64,000 nucleotides of DNA from Hemibagrus wyckioides (lineage: Eukaryota > Chordata > Actinopteri > Siluriformes > Bagridae): positions 28,638,401-28,702,400 of the forward strand of contig NC_080716.1 in the NCBI RefSeq assembly GCF_019097595.1, read 5' to 3'. The notes under the pieces were generated by a model. The model saw only the letters and a program-made list of their open reading frames with translations, had not been told where the DNA came from and ran no database searches. A program made the position numbers and the translations under genes. Below, one piece after another: positions 1-11,860 of this stretch (position 1 is its first letter; the number at the start of each line of letters is the position of its first letter).

Positions 1-790
1 CAGTGGAGGTAAATTCATACTTCACAAAACCCTGCAGATGGTGCATCCAAGGGAAAAACTGTACAGAAGTTCATAGCCAGCAAGAGATGGTTAAATGGAC
101 CAGAGTTTCTGAAAGAAGCAATTCAAAGTGGTCAAAATACAACACTGAATCAAGCATTACTGATGATGATCCAGAACTCAAGAAAGAGCTCTAAACAAAT
201 GTTCTATGTGTTGCGGACACCAAGAATGCAACCCATAGGCTGATAAATTACTTTTCTGATTAGAAAAGACTCAGAAAGACAACAGTTGTGTAATGAGTGT
301 AATGTGTAATGAAAATTTATATGTGAAATAAGCTACCAAAAAAAAACAACAACTGATGAAGACATTAAATGATTCCAATTTATTGCAACAAGCCAAAGCT
401 TTTAGATAGTGTCTGCCTACAAATGACTTTTCTGAGGCAGAAAACATCTATTATCCAGTTCTGAAGTTAGAAAAGACAGTGCAGTTCACCAACTAAGCCC
501 CATTTTATAAGATTATAGATTTCTAAGAATCAGTGGGAGGTTATGCAAAGCTTCTATGCCCGAAGAAATGAAACATCCTAATATTGTATCTAAAGATCAA
601 CAAATTTCCAAACTGATTCTTAGTCATATTCATGTACAGAGTGTCCACAGAAGAAACCCCATGCTCTCTATATTAAGAGAAAAATACTGGATCACCCATA
701 GCAATGAATCAACTGGAAAAATCTTTTCAAGCTTCTGCAGATGGCACAGAGGTAAGCTAGGCAAGCAAAAATGGCAGACCTACCCGTAGA
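1..790 (+). mobile_element. BEL/Pao-type LTR retrotransposon pol fragment
   Basis: A decayed piece of a BEL/Pao polyprotein. Near position 28 the frame reads NPADGASKG, close to the NPAD-x-ASRG motif that precedes the integrase part of BEL/Pao pol. It continues with a KRWLNGPEFL-like stretch around 85-115. From 556 a second open segment reads ISKLILSHIHVQ and then LREKYWI, which resembles the H2C2 zinc-binding region before the integrase core. The frame shifts several times and has stops between 240 and 550. No LTR is visible and the 5' part lies outside the window. The family call rests on remembered motifs, so it is good at superfamily level only. Confidence 0.65.
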
Positions 791-1190
791 AATGATAACT
801 GTTAATCTACATACATTTACAAATATAGGAGAAAATGTTTTGACACAGTTGGTGTAAAATGAATTGCACTTGTGAAATGCTAGGACGTAATGTTTATATG
901 CATGGCCAGTAAAACAGTTTATTTAAAGGTTCCATACTTACTGGACACTGATTCATGCATCAATTCTTTGTGACAATTCAAAACAGAACAAGTATGTAGA
1001 TTTAAGGTCCCATATATATTTGAATGAATTTTAAAATAAAATAAGGATGATCGCCTGAAACAAAATGATTTGTTGTCCAGAGATAAAGATGCATAACTAA
1101 TTAACAGGAAAACTATAAACTTGAATAACATGAAAATTCATGCACAAAAAGATTTTTCACAAATATTTCATTTGGTTAGGGTCAGTGTCA
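791..1190. other. AT-rich interval, nothing recognised
   Basis: No coding frame, repeat unit or terminal motif that I can support. It may be the non-coding remainder of the neighbouring retrotransposon. Confidence 0.5.
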
Positions 1191-1192
1191 CT

Positions 1193-1620
1193 ACTGGTAG
1201 CATGAGGCTGTAACTGGACCGTACAGAGGTTGCACAGGCAGTCGAACTCCTCCAGGATGGCACATCAGTACGTGCCTTTTCCAGAAGGTTTGCTGTGTCT
1301 CCCAGCACAGTCTCAAGAGCATGGAGGAAATTCCAGGAGACAAGAAGTTACTCAAGGTGAGCTGGACAGGGCCATAGAAGGTCCTTAACCCATCAGCAGG
1401 ATGGGAATCTGCTCCTTTGTGCAAGGAGGAACAGGATAAGCACTACCACAGCCCTACAAAATGACCTCTAGCAGGCCACTGGTAAAGGTGTGAATGTCTC
1501 TGACCAAACAATTAGAAACAGACTTCATGAGGGTGGCCTGAGGGCCCAATGTCCTCCACTGGGCCCTGTGCTCACTGTCCGGCACTGTGGAGCACAATTG
1601 GCATTAGCCATGGAAGACCA
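1193..1620 (+). mobile_element. Tc1-like transposase N-terminal fragment
   Basis: The plus strand encodes a helix-turn-helix-rich stretch with AVELLQDGTSVRAFSRRF and VSPSTVSRAWRKFQET, typical of the paired-like DNA-binding half of Tc1/IS630 transposases. A second block (LQ-DL-AT around 1450, then a DQTIRNRLHEGGLRA-like reading near 1500-1540) fits the second DNA-binding subdomain. Frames are broken and the catalytic DDE half is missing. No terminal inverted repeat is visible. It is a dead fragment. Confidence 0.6.
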
Positions 1621-1859
1621 GTAGTTTAACCACAAGGTGACAGCATACTGCTTTAGTGTAGAGGTGGTGCTTTGTCTTCTCTAAGAAGAAGCTGCAATAG
1701 TTCTGTGAAAAAGAATGTAGCGTGTGCTGAATGAGTCAAAAGGATCTACTTGTCCAGTTACTGATTACTAAAGGACAGAACAATTTGGCAATGATGGTTT
1801 CCATGCTCATGCCTGCACCTTTTCTGCCATGAAGTGGAGAGCCTGCGATTCCTTTCAGC

Positions 1860-2806
1860 CAGTCGTTGCTAAAATTCTGTGGACATGTCATTTACAAGCA
1901 TGGAATTTTCTAAGATGATGAACACGTTTGCAATCATTGATGCCCCTGCACCACATGACCTTGCTTCTCTGTGTTCCTTTTTGGGACTGATTTTGTGGTA
2001 CAGCAAATTTCTACCTAACTTTCCTTCTGTTGCTAAGCCATTGTGTGCACTGCTGAGAGATGCATTAGATGCTAAGTTTGAATGGACTGCTTCTGGTGAT
2101 TGCAGCTTTAAAACACTGAAAGAACTGCTTTCTAGAACCCCAGTGCTGGCATGGTTTGACCCTTCTCTTCCTATAATAGAGACAGATGCATAATACTATG
2201 GACTGGGAGGTATTTTGACACAACTACACCCAGACAATGTTAAGGGGACTTGTAGCGTTCTCTTCTAGGAACCCTACCTCAGCCGAAAGTATATACTCTA
2301 TGGTCGAGAAGGAAGTGTTGGCTGTAGAAAAAATGGCTGCAGTATTTGTGGGGTCAACACTAAGGACAGATCATCGTGCACTCACTACACTAGTGGCAAC
2401 CAAGGGTTTTGACTGGGCTGGTATGCATGTTGCCAGGTGTTCAGTGCGCTTGCTTTCATACATGTATGATGTAGTATACCAACCTGGAAGCCTTAACTGT
2501 GCTTCAGATTGTTTATCTAGGTTGCCATTGCCTTTGCCTGTGGAGGATATAATTTCTGCTTTGGAATTCTGTCCAGAGTTAGTTATGCTGCATTTACAAT
2601 TCAGGCAGGGTTGGCCACAAAATAGCCATGGGCTGGATCCTGTTCTGGTGCCTTTCTTTCAAATCCATAATGAACTGTGTGTTGATGGTGTGCTGGTGAT
2701 GAGAGGTGAACATTGTGTTATTGTTCCTTCTGCGTTACGCAGTCAGCTGGTAAACCTGGCACATGAGACACAACTAAAAGAATTGTTCAAACCAAACGAA
2801 GGCTGT
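1860..2806 (+). mobile_element. Ty3/Gypsy pol fragment (RNase H and integrase zinc region)
   Basis: An open stretch at 1879-2193 reads FLGLILWYSKFLPNF and ends ETDA, matching the link from reverse transcriptase into RNase H in Ty3/Gypsy elements. A stop separates it from 2237-2806. That part carries VAFSSRNPTSAE, KEVLAVEKM, TDHRAL and VVYQPGSLNCASDCLSRLP, the usual RNase H end. A weaker zinc-region segment follows, with RSQLVNLAHET. Coding is interrupted at 2190 and ends where another repeat begins near 2807. No LTRs are present. Confidence 0.75.
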
Positions 2807-3017
2807 GTGAATTATTTTGGTGGAACTGCTCTGATCCAGTCGTCTAACTCGCTCAAATCCTTACACTTACCCATATTTCCTGCTTCTAACACATCAACTT
2901 TGAGAACAAAATGTTAACTTGCTGCCTAATATATGCCACCCACTAACAGGTGCCATGATGAGGAGGTTATTCACTTCACCTCTCAGTGCTCATAATGTTA
3001 TGGCAGATCGCTGTATA
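2807..3017. repeat. Dispersed repeat end, shared in part with the 53.3-54.1 kb repeat
   Basis: The segment abuts the gypsy fragment on the left and a Tc1-like terminal repeat on the right. It contains a CTC(A)CTCAAATCCTTA-type stretch that recurs near 53,945 in a larger repeat, with related flanking words. I remember similar text as a very common fish repeat but cannot name the family. The open frame crossing from 2237 to 2917 runs into this repeat by chance. Confidence 0.4.
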
Positions 3018-3018
3018 T

Positions 3019-4072
3019 ACAAGTACATCTAAAAAAATTAGAATATCATGAAAAAGGTCAATATTTTTTGTCACTCAGTTCAGAAAGTGAAACCCATATA
3101 TTATATAGATTCATTACACATAGAGTGAAATATTTCAAGCTTTTATTTCTTGAAATTGTGATGATTATGGCTTACAGATAAGGAAAACCCAAAATTCTGT
3201 GTCTCAGAAAATTAGAATATTACATAAGATCAATAAAAAAAGGATATTTCGAACAGAAATGTCAGGCTTCTGAAAAGTATGTTCATTTCTATGCACTCAA
3301 TACTTCGTTGCGCCTCCTTTTGCATTAATTACTATTAATTAATCAATCAATGTGGCGTGGCATGGAGGCAATCAGCCTGTGGCACTGCTCAGGTGTAATG
3401 GAAGCCCAGGTTGCTTTGATAGCGGCCTTCAGGTCATCTGCATTGTTGGGTCTGGTGTCTCTCATCTTCCTCTTGACAATACCCCATAGATTCTCTATGG
3501 GGTTCAGTTCAGGTGAGTTTGCTGGCCAATCAAGCACAGTAACACCATGGTCAATAAACCAGCTTTTGGTACCTTTGGCAGTGTGGGCAGGTGCCAAGTC
3601 CTGCTGGAAAATGAAATCAGCATCTTCCTAAAACTTGTCAGCAGAAGGAAGCATGAAGTGCTCTAAAATTTCCTGGTAGATGGCTGCGTTAACTGTGGAC
3701 TTCAGAAAACACAGTGGACCAACACCAGCAGATGACATGCCCAAATCATCACTGACTGTGGAAACTTCACACTGGACTTCAAGCAACATGGATTCTGTAC
3801 TGTGTGGAGGCTGCAGTTATCCCTTTTGCTGGTGCACCTTTTCCTACCACACTTTTTCCTTCCACTCAACTTTCTATGAATATGCTTGGATACAGCACTC
3901 TGTGAACAACCAGCTTCTTTAGCAATGACCTTTTGTGGCTTCCCCTCCGTGTGAAAGGGTGTCATTGACTGTCTTCTGGACAACTGTCAAGTCAGCAGTC
4001 TTCCCCATGATTGTGTAGCCTACTGACCCAGACTGAGAGACCATTTATAAGCTCAGGAAACCTTTGCAGGTG
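3019..4072 (-). mobile_element. Tc1-like element, internally deleted (copy A)
   Basis: A terminal repeat beginning ACAAGTACATCTAAAAAAAT lies at 3019. The transposase runs leftwards: the N-terminus is at 3983-3840 (KVIAKEAGCSQSAVSKHI, helix-turn-helix) and the C-terminus at 3597-3343 (VTVLDWPANSPELNPIENLW, the last part of the DDE domain). Compared with the related copy at 32.9-34.4 kb, roughly 270 bp of the middle is missing at about 3805. The other terminal repeat is gone, replaced by the TATC microsatellite at 4074. It cannot move by itself. Confidence 0.85.
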
Positions 4073-4073
<1 letters not shown>

Positions 4074-4152
<79 letters not shown>

Positions 4153-4154
4153 AT
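4074..4154. repeat. (TATC)n microsatellite
   Basis: About 20 uninterrupted tetranucleotide units, sitting exactly where copy A of the Tc1-like element loses its 5' end. Confidence 0.97.
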
Positions 4155-5681
4155 TGACATCAGGGACATCACTAGGGCTATTCATTCGGGACTCGAGCTC
4201 AATTTTAATCTAGCCCCTGGTAGGATTTGGAAAGGCAAGATGGTGCCGGTGTGTTTGGCCTGCTGTCCACAGCCTGTGCTACTCACAATGTTTTTATTGA
4301 TTTTACTGTTTCTTTGCGGTCATTTGTTGCTTGTTTATGATTGTCAACAACTTATTGATATCTTTCATGCTATGCCAAAGCCTCTTGGCTTACATGCCAA
4401 TCTAAAAAACTATGAGTTTTACTCATCATCTACACAGTCTAGCTCCCCTGATTACCTACGCCGGCGTGCTCTCAGGGTTCCATACAAGAGACGCCGGAGA
4501 CGACGCGGAAAGCGGGGTGGCGCGGCTGTGTGATTTAAGCTGGCCTGGGCATTGGGTTCCTCTACCACCCTGCTGTCAGCTGTGTCATCGGAATCGGCCT
4601 GCCCCCTCCGGATCTCTTGGGGCTCGGCGGAGTGCGGTCGTCCATGGATTTGTTTGTCCATGGATTTGCCTGGTCCAGATTCACCTTTCAGGCTTATCCA
4701 TTCATATTCCCCGTGACTCCGATGAAGGAAAGTGAATCACTGCAACCTGCTCTCACTTCGCAGTGTTTGTGATGTTCAGCAGGATCCACCACAACTCAGG
4801 ATGGGGCTTGCCAATGTGCGATCCATTGCAAACAAAACCTTCATCTGTAAGAACTTTATCTCTTCTAATAATCTGGACTTCTTCTTCATGACCGAGTCCT
4901 GGATAAAATCAGGTGATCCAAGTCCTCTTTCTGAACTGGTTCCTCCTGAGTAAGATTTTTTTAATACTCCCCGGTTGACTGGCCAGGGAGGTAGACTTGT
5001 GACTGTTTTTAAAAATAAAATACATTGCCGCTTATCACCCACAGCCATCTGCAGTAGTTTTGAGGTGCAAGAAATACACTTAAACTGTCCTCATCCTGTT
5101 TTACTTCTATTAATTTATCGCCCTTCTTCATCTAGTCACTTCATAAATGAGTTTGCTGATATTTTAGGAGATGTCTGGAGCAGAAACGGTCATATTTTAA
5201 TACTTGGTGATTTTAATATTCATGTCTGCTGCTCTGCCAACACCTTAGCTAAGGAATTTTTAACTTTATTGTCTTCCTTAAACATTGTTTAATGGGTAAA
5301 TGGTCCTACACACTGTCATAGTCACATGCTTGATTTAATACCGACATATGGGCTGTCTGTGGTCGACATTGTCATCTACGATATTACACTTTCTGATCAT
5401 AGACCAGTGCTCTTTTCCACACCTCTTCCAGCTTCACCTAAAACCTTACCACATCCAGCGTGTTGGTCTCGCATCTTGATTTCGCACTCAAATCATGTCT
5501 TTTCTGAACTATATTCGGGGAATGATAATCTGCCCATCTTGAAGTCTGTTGCATCATACTTAGATGGTGAATGTCAGATTCAATTTTTTAATAGCAAATG
5601 TTCCAACATCTTGGATTCTATTGCACCTCAAAAGCTGATTTGTCCCCGAAACAAGTCTCAGCCCTGGATCAATGACGATAT

Positions 5682-8667
5682 GAGATGAGATCCAAGATGG
5701 CGGCACGGCAGTAGTATGCAGTGGCCACTCCGGACCAAAAATGATGCTATTGTCCCGTAATAGCCCAACTTGAATGGCATATGGACACCAGATACAATGG
5801 TGTTCATGTGTACGACCACCAGACGCTACTAGATTATGGGAATTGTGCACCAGACAACATGCACGATGACCTTCGGAGAAAACTTTGTGATCTCGGCTTG
5901 CTGTGGAGACCAGGCCCCAAGCCCTCGGCATCGCCTGATGCCGGTGGCCGGGAGAAGAGTTGACAGAAGCGGTGCACAAGAAAGCGGAAGTGTGGAAATA
6001 GGGCGGGTGTCCATGCTAGGCTAAAAACAAACCCTAGCTGGCCGGCACGCCCCTCCATACTTCTATCAAATGTCTGCTCCCTGGATAATAAACTGGACTA
6101 CATCCAATTCCAGCGAACTGCACGGTGTGAGTACAGAGACTGCTGCGTCTTTGTTTTTACAGAGACGTGGCTCAGCGACAGAGTTCTGGACGCCACCATT
6201 CAGCTAGCTGGGCTAACCATGTTTTGTGCCAACAGGAATGCAGCTCTGTGTGGTAAGATTCGCGGTGGTGGTGTGTGTGTTTACATCAACACAGAATGGT
6301 GTAAGGACTCTGTACTTGTGTCTAACTACTGCTCATTGGTAGTGGAGATTGTGACTGTTAGATGCAGACCATTTTATTTACCCCGGGAATTCACCACCAT
6401 TTTCATTATCGGAGTGTACATTCAACCCGCGCTAATGCTAACTTAGCATTAACCTAGCGCTAACTTAGCGCTAATACTAAGGAGGCTCTGTTTGAGCTCT
6501 AGGGAGCTATTAGCAAGCTGCAGAATCTTCACCCCAGCGGACTGGTTATTATCGCCGGAGATTTCAATAATGCAAATCTCAAAGCTCCCTAAATTCCATC
6601 AGCATGTGGACTTTGCTATGAGAGGGGCGAACACGCTGGGTCTTGTTTACACAAACATTCCCGGCACATATCATGCAGAGCCCCGCCCCCACCTCGGCTA
6701 CTTAGACCAAATCTGTTATGTTGATTCCAGCATACAGACCACTCGTCAGACGCTCTAAACTGGTTCTGAAACAGGTTAAAACCTGGCCAGCAGGAGCCAT
6801 CTCTGCTCTTCAGGACTGTTTTGAGTGCACTGACTGGGACATGTTTAGGGAGGCTGCAACCAACGGTGACTCTATTGACTTGGAGGAGTACATTGGGAAG
6901 TGCATCGATGACGTGACTGTCTCCAAGTCTTCACAGACATCTTCAACATCTCCTTGAGGAGCCCGTCGTCCAAACATGCCTAAAGTCAACCACCATCGTC
7001 CCCATGCCGAAGAAGTCTCCAGAGTCCTGTCTCAATGACTACCGTCCCGTTGCACTCACACCCATCATCATGAAGTGCTTCAAGAGGCTCGTCATGAGGC
7101 ACATTAAGAACCTGCTGCCACCTTCACTTGACCCTATGCAGTTTTCATATCGTCCAGATCGCTCCACAGACAATGCCATCACCACAACCCTCCATCTGGC
7201 CCTCACACACCTGGACAATAAAGACACTTACCTACGAATGCTGTTCATTGACTTCAGTTCTGCATTCAATACGATCATTCCTCAGCACCTGATTGAGAAG
7301 CTGAGTCTGCTGGGCATTAACACCTCTCTCTGCAATTGGATCCTGGATTTCCTGACTGGGAGACCTCAGTCAGTCCGGATCAGGAACAGCATCTCCAGCA
7401 CCACCACACTGAGCACTGGAGCTCCTCAGGGCTGTGTGCTCAGTCCACTGCTGTTCACTCTGCTGACTTACGATTGTGCAGCAATGCACAGCTCCAATCT
7501 CCAATAACCTGTCTCTGAACATTGACAAGACTAAAGAGATGGTTGTTGACTTCAGGAGAACAAAGAGTGACCATTCTCCACTGAATATTGATGGGTCCAT
7601 CGTGGAGATCATCAAGAGCACCAAATTCCTTGGTGTTCACCTGGTGGAGGACCTCACCTGGTCACTCAACACCAGCTCCATCACCAGAAAAGCCCAGCAG
7701 CATCTCTACTTCCTGCGAAGGCTGAGGAAGGCTCATCTTCCACCTCCCATCCTGATCACCTTCTACAGAGGGACCATAGAGAGTATCCTGAGCAGCTGCA
7801 TCATTGCCTGGTTTGGGAACTGCACCGTCTCGGACCGCAAGACCCTTCAGCGGATAGTGAGGACAGCTGAGAAGATCATCTCTTCCCTCTATCACAGACA
7901 TTTCCTCCACACGCTGCATCCGCAAAGCTAACAGCATTGTGGATGATCCCACACACCCCTCACACACACTCTTCACTCTTCTGCCATCTGGAAAGAAGTA
8001 CCAGAGCATTCGGACCTGCACAACCAGACTGTGTAACAGTTTCTTTCCTCAAGCAATCAGGTATCTCAACAGAGAACTGAGCTGAGCTGGACACACACAT
8101 GTGCACATGCACACACACACACACACACACACGCACACACACACACATACAACCAAGATCTGATCCCAACAGGAGAAACTGAACTGTGCTGGACACGGAC
8201 ACAAACACACATACATAACACGTGCACACACACCAGTTCCATATGAGGACTGGACTTTGCTGGACACACACACACACACACTAATTGTCCTGTTTGCACG
8301 CACATGTCACTTTACATTACACTTTACACTTTATTTTGATCCTGTTTACACGTATCACTTTAATATTTGCACTCACTATATACAATGTTCTTTTGCACAG
8401 AGTTGGTCTATATGTTGTTTGTCTGCACTATCTTGTCTCGTCATCCTGTGCACTTCTGTTGTATGTCTAGTATAAAGATTGGACCTTAAGTATAGTTTAG
8501 TTTTTTATCTCTATGTTTATCTCTATGTTTGTCTGTGTCACTGTACTTTGTCTGTGTTATGTGTAGCACCTTTGGTCTAGGAGGTATGTTGTTTCATTTC
8601 ACTGTATACTGCATTGCTATATATGGTTGAAGTGACAATAAAGCTTCTTTGACTTTGACTTGACTTT
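5682..8667 (+). mobile_element. Second LINE inserted into the L2-like LINE
   Basis: It starts with a GATCCAAGATGGCGGC-type LINE 5' end and ends in GACAATAAAGCTTCTTTGAC with TTGAC repeats. The 5-bp sequence GATAT lies at both borders (5677-5681 and 8668-8672). Coding remains include an endonuclease (TETWLSD near 6160, GGGVCVYIN near 6270, IAGDFNNANLK near 6553) and a reverse transcriptase at 7004-7490 ([43 protein letters not shown]). The segment with the catalytic YADD box is deleted near 7470-7480, where the frame jumps to the C-terminal region (LSLNIDKTKEMVVDFRR). CA repeats sit in the 3' UTR. Related pieces occur at 22.06, 44.9, 47.85 and 53.1 kb. Confidence 0.88.
8090..8282. repeat. CA-rich microsatellite in a LINE 3' UTR
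   Basis: Several CA runs separated by short unique words that recur in the solo 3' end at 22.06 kb. The apparent antisense frames here are only repeat translations. Confidence 0.9.
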
Positions 8668-10667
8668 GATATCCGATCACTATGACAGCAGTGCCGACGC
8701 CTTGAACGTAAATGGAAGAAAGACAAGCTCCAAATATCATTTGAAATGCTTAATGCTTCCTTACATAATTTCCAAATGACCATCAGGACTGCTAAGCATA
8801 AATTTCTATCCAATATTATTGTAAAAAAACTCACACTGCTCTAGAATGCTATTTTCAACCATTGATTCTGTTCTTAATCCCTTGGTTAAGTCATCTGTTA
8901 TCTCTCCCTTTAAGTATGAAAAGTTTCTTAACTTTTTCTCTGACAAAATCAACATCACTCGAGCTCAGTTGTTTACCTCGATACAACCTGTATCCGACCC
9001 TTCTTTCACTTGCTCACAGTGGAGTGAATTTATGCCGGTTTCTCTTCAGACATGTAGAGAGATCGCTTTAAAGTTTAAACCCACCTTTTCTCCTCACAAC
9101 ATTCTTCCCTCACGTTTTTAAAAAGAGATCTTTAATACAGTCGGTTCTGACATTTTATGTATTATTAATAATTGTCTGTCGACTGGGACGGTTCCAGCCT
9201 GTTTTAAACTCACTACTGTGACCCCAATTCTCAAAAAAGCCTCACTTGATGCAACAATATATTCAAATTATAGACCAATCTCTAACTTGTCATTTTTATC
9301 CAAAATTCTTGAAAAAGCTGTCTTCATACAGCTGCAAAACCATTTGCAAATTAATTCTATTTCTGACATTTTTCAGTCTGGTTTCAAACCCCTGCACAGT
9401 ACTGAGTCTATGTTGTTAAAAGTTTTTAATGTTATTTTAATGACCACAGACGCCGGTAATACCATGGCTCTAGTATTGTAAGATTTGAGTTCAGCTTTAG
9501 ACTTTGTGGACCACAGGATTCTTTTATTCCAGCTCGAACACTCCATCTGCATCTTGGGTACAGTTTTGAAATGGTTCCAATCTTTCCTGTCTAATGAATG
9601 TTGTTCTGTTAGTTTAGGTCCTTTCTCTTCCTCAATGGCTCATCTTACTTGTGGTGTACCCCAGGGATCAGATTATGAGTAAATTTGGGATATCATACCA
9701 CTGTTATGCAGATGATACACAGCTATACATACCCATAAAACGTAATGATAACCTAGCATACAAAAGACTGGAAGCCTGTCTACACGAAATCAAAGAGTGG
9801 CTTACAAACAACTTTATGTTGCTTAATGATGAGAAAACTCATATCATTCAATTTGGGTCAAAAGAGCATTCAGGTGATTTTATTGACCTTGGCACACACA
9901 CTTCATATCTTACCTCAGATGTCAAAGATCTTGGATTCCACCTAGATTATAGTCTCAAATTAGATAAACAAATTAATACAATAGTGAGTAACAGTTTCTA
10001 TCACATTCGTTGATTAGCCAAAGTTAAACCTTTCTTAAGCAGGAAATGTTCTGAAACTGTTATCCACGCTTTTATTTCTACACTACTCTATTATTATAAT
10101 TCTTTGTAAGCTGGGTTACCGCTCTCTTCCGTTTTGCACCTTCAAATGGTCCAAAATGCGGCTGCCCATCTACTTACAGGTAGTCGCAAACAAGACCATA
10201 TCACACTAATTTTACGTTCCCTGTACTGGCTGCCAGTCTGATATCGAATTGATTAAAAAATTCTGTTATTTGTCTATAAAGCTCTTAACAAATTCCAAGT
10301 TATCTCTCCGATTTACTCACCACTTACAATCTGGCCAGGTTACTTAGATCCCAAGATGGTCATCTTTTGCGAATACCACGGTTTCGCCTGCAATGCAGGA
10401 GAGACAGAGCTTTCGCAGTAGCTGGTGCTAAGCTGTGGAACAGCCTGCCATCACCCATTAGAACTGCTTCCACATTAGCTGAATTCAAATCTATGTTAAA
10501 AAAACATTTCTTCTCTTGTGCTTTTAATTGTTTGTAATGTGTATGTGTCTTTCTGCTCTTATCCTTATTTTTTATTTTTTTCCTTATCTTTGTACAGCAC
10601 TTTGGCAAACCAAGGTTGAATTTAAATGTGCTTTAGAAATAAAATTGAATTGAATTGAACTGAATAT

Positions 10668-11250
10668 TTTCATTTGTTTAAGTATAGTGTTGGATATTTT
10701 ATGCTGATCAGTAAACTGTTGCTGTATGAATGCTGCTGATCAGAAGGATGTGATTTCAAAACCCATATAACTGTCACTACACTAATCATGTCAGAAAGAA
10801 CAAGAAATATGTTAAATGTGTCACAAGTGAAACAGTAAAAGAAGAAGACAAGCATGGAGAAGAGAGTAATAGAAGAAATGACCAAGAAAGAAAAGGAAAA
10901 AGTTGAGCTGGTGATATAAGCCTATAATACCATGAAACTTTGAGATTGGTTTAAAGCCAGACTCTGCACTTATTGTTCAGTGTGTCAACTTCCTCATCCC
11001 TCTAGCTGAGGAAACAGGAAGACTCAAACAATGCTCAGAAACAGAGAGCTGAGATTGCTTTAAAGCCAGGCTTTACTTTCATTGTTGAGTGTCACGACTC
11101 CCTGATCCCTCAGGCTGAGGAAACTGAAACTCTTTAATGCTACTTTATATTTACTAAATATTATATTTTCATGTGTTTAAGTATAGTGTAGGATACATTT
11201 TATGTTGATCAGTAAACTTGCTGTGTGAATGCTGTTGATCAGTACTTTCA
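10668..11250 (+). pseudogene. GTPase-array relic: decayed 3' coding end, partly duplicated in tandem
   Basis: From about 10,771 the DNA follows the C-terminal coding end of the GTPases downstream: a CACTACACTAATCATGTCAG-like stretch (the HYTKHV region), then codons for KKTSMEKRVIEEM and KEKEKVEL, then the ALKP/FIVQ region at 10,950-11,010. That last part repeats at 11,050-11,130. The flanking text at 10,674-10,745 (GTTTAAGTATAGTGT, then TGATCAGTAAAC) also repeats at 11,168-11,245, so a block of about 490 bp was duplicated. Stops and deletions abound and the GTPase domain is gone. It marks an older, wider extent of the array. Confidence 0.75.
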
Positions 11251-11525
11251 AACATTTACTTAAATGTTTTTTTGAGCTGGCTTTGATTTGATACAGATAT
11301 GTTGGTTTTCAGAGATTCTCCAGGTAATGAGAGCATGAACCCAAAACATCAATTACCAAGTAATCTGCATCAGACTGGCTTTTATGGGAGTTTATAGACC
11401 ATACCATGATGAAGATTTCTAGACATATTTCTAAAAACCATGTGATTTTTTTATCGAGTTTATGAATTTATTTAGTAATTTAAATTTTTCCATAATTATG
11501 ATTAAAAAATTATATTGATTATGTT
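11251..11525. other. AT-rich interval, nothing recognised
   Basis: No coding frame or repeat end visible between the GTPase relic and the Gypsy LTR. Confidence 0.5.
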
Positions 11526-11860
11526 TGTCACAAAACACCACAGATGAGCAGATAAGGGCAGGTTTAAACCCCAGAAGGGGTACATTTATTGATGTTTGAA
11601 TACAGGTGGAGAAAGGAGAGAGGAATACTCAGCTGAGTGAGATGGAATCTGGAAGCCAGAGCGGGATGGAGATGGAAACGCCGTGCATGGAGATGAGTGG
11701 AGTTAGAGAGAGCAGCAACCGAGGTGAGAAGGGGAAGATGGCAAGTGGAGAGAGTGCTCTTAAATAGAGGAGTGGAGGTAAGAAACTAAATGAGGTGCAA
11801 GTGAACTCAATCAGTATTCGGCTGAGTGAGTGTGCTGGTGAGGGGTAGGGTCCGGCGACA
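11526..11860 (-). repeat. Gypsy LTR, shorter copy (3' LTR in element sense)
   Basis: 335 bp, matching 15,755-16,200 apart from point changes and a missing block of about 100 bp found in the other LTR after GAGAAGGGGAAGAT. Confidence 0.9.

Larger units (their letters stand above)
4190..10665 (+). mobile_element. L2-like LINE, split by a second LINE
   Basis: Two halves of one non-LTR retrotransposon flank an insertion at 5682-8667. The 5' half has an ORF1-like basic stretch (4240-4533) and an apurinic-type endonuclease, with LANVRSIANK near 4810, TESWIKSGD near 4900 and ILGDFNIHV near 5205. The 3' half resumes near 8673 and holds the reverse transcriptase: YRPISNLSFLSKILEKAVF near 9270, a GVPQGSD break near 9660 and [13 protein letters not shown] near 9700. 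The 3' end near 10,650 finishes in ATTGA-type repeats, as L2-like LINEs do. Stops and frameshifts are scattered throughout, so it is inactive. Clade assignment is by resemblance. Confidence 0.8.

Noticed and set aside
1191..1424. Minus-strand 77-codon frame
   Set aside because: Antisense of the Tc1-like helix-turn-helix fragment, which reads better on the plus strand.
4412..4735. A 107-codon frame in the LINE 5' region as a host gene
   Set aside because: It lies in the ORF1 zone of the L2-like LINE and overlaps another frame with more typical basic content.
8049..8305. Minus-strand open frames rich in Cys and Val over a CA repeat
   Set aside because: They are translations of a dinucleotide microsatellite in a LINE 3' UTR.
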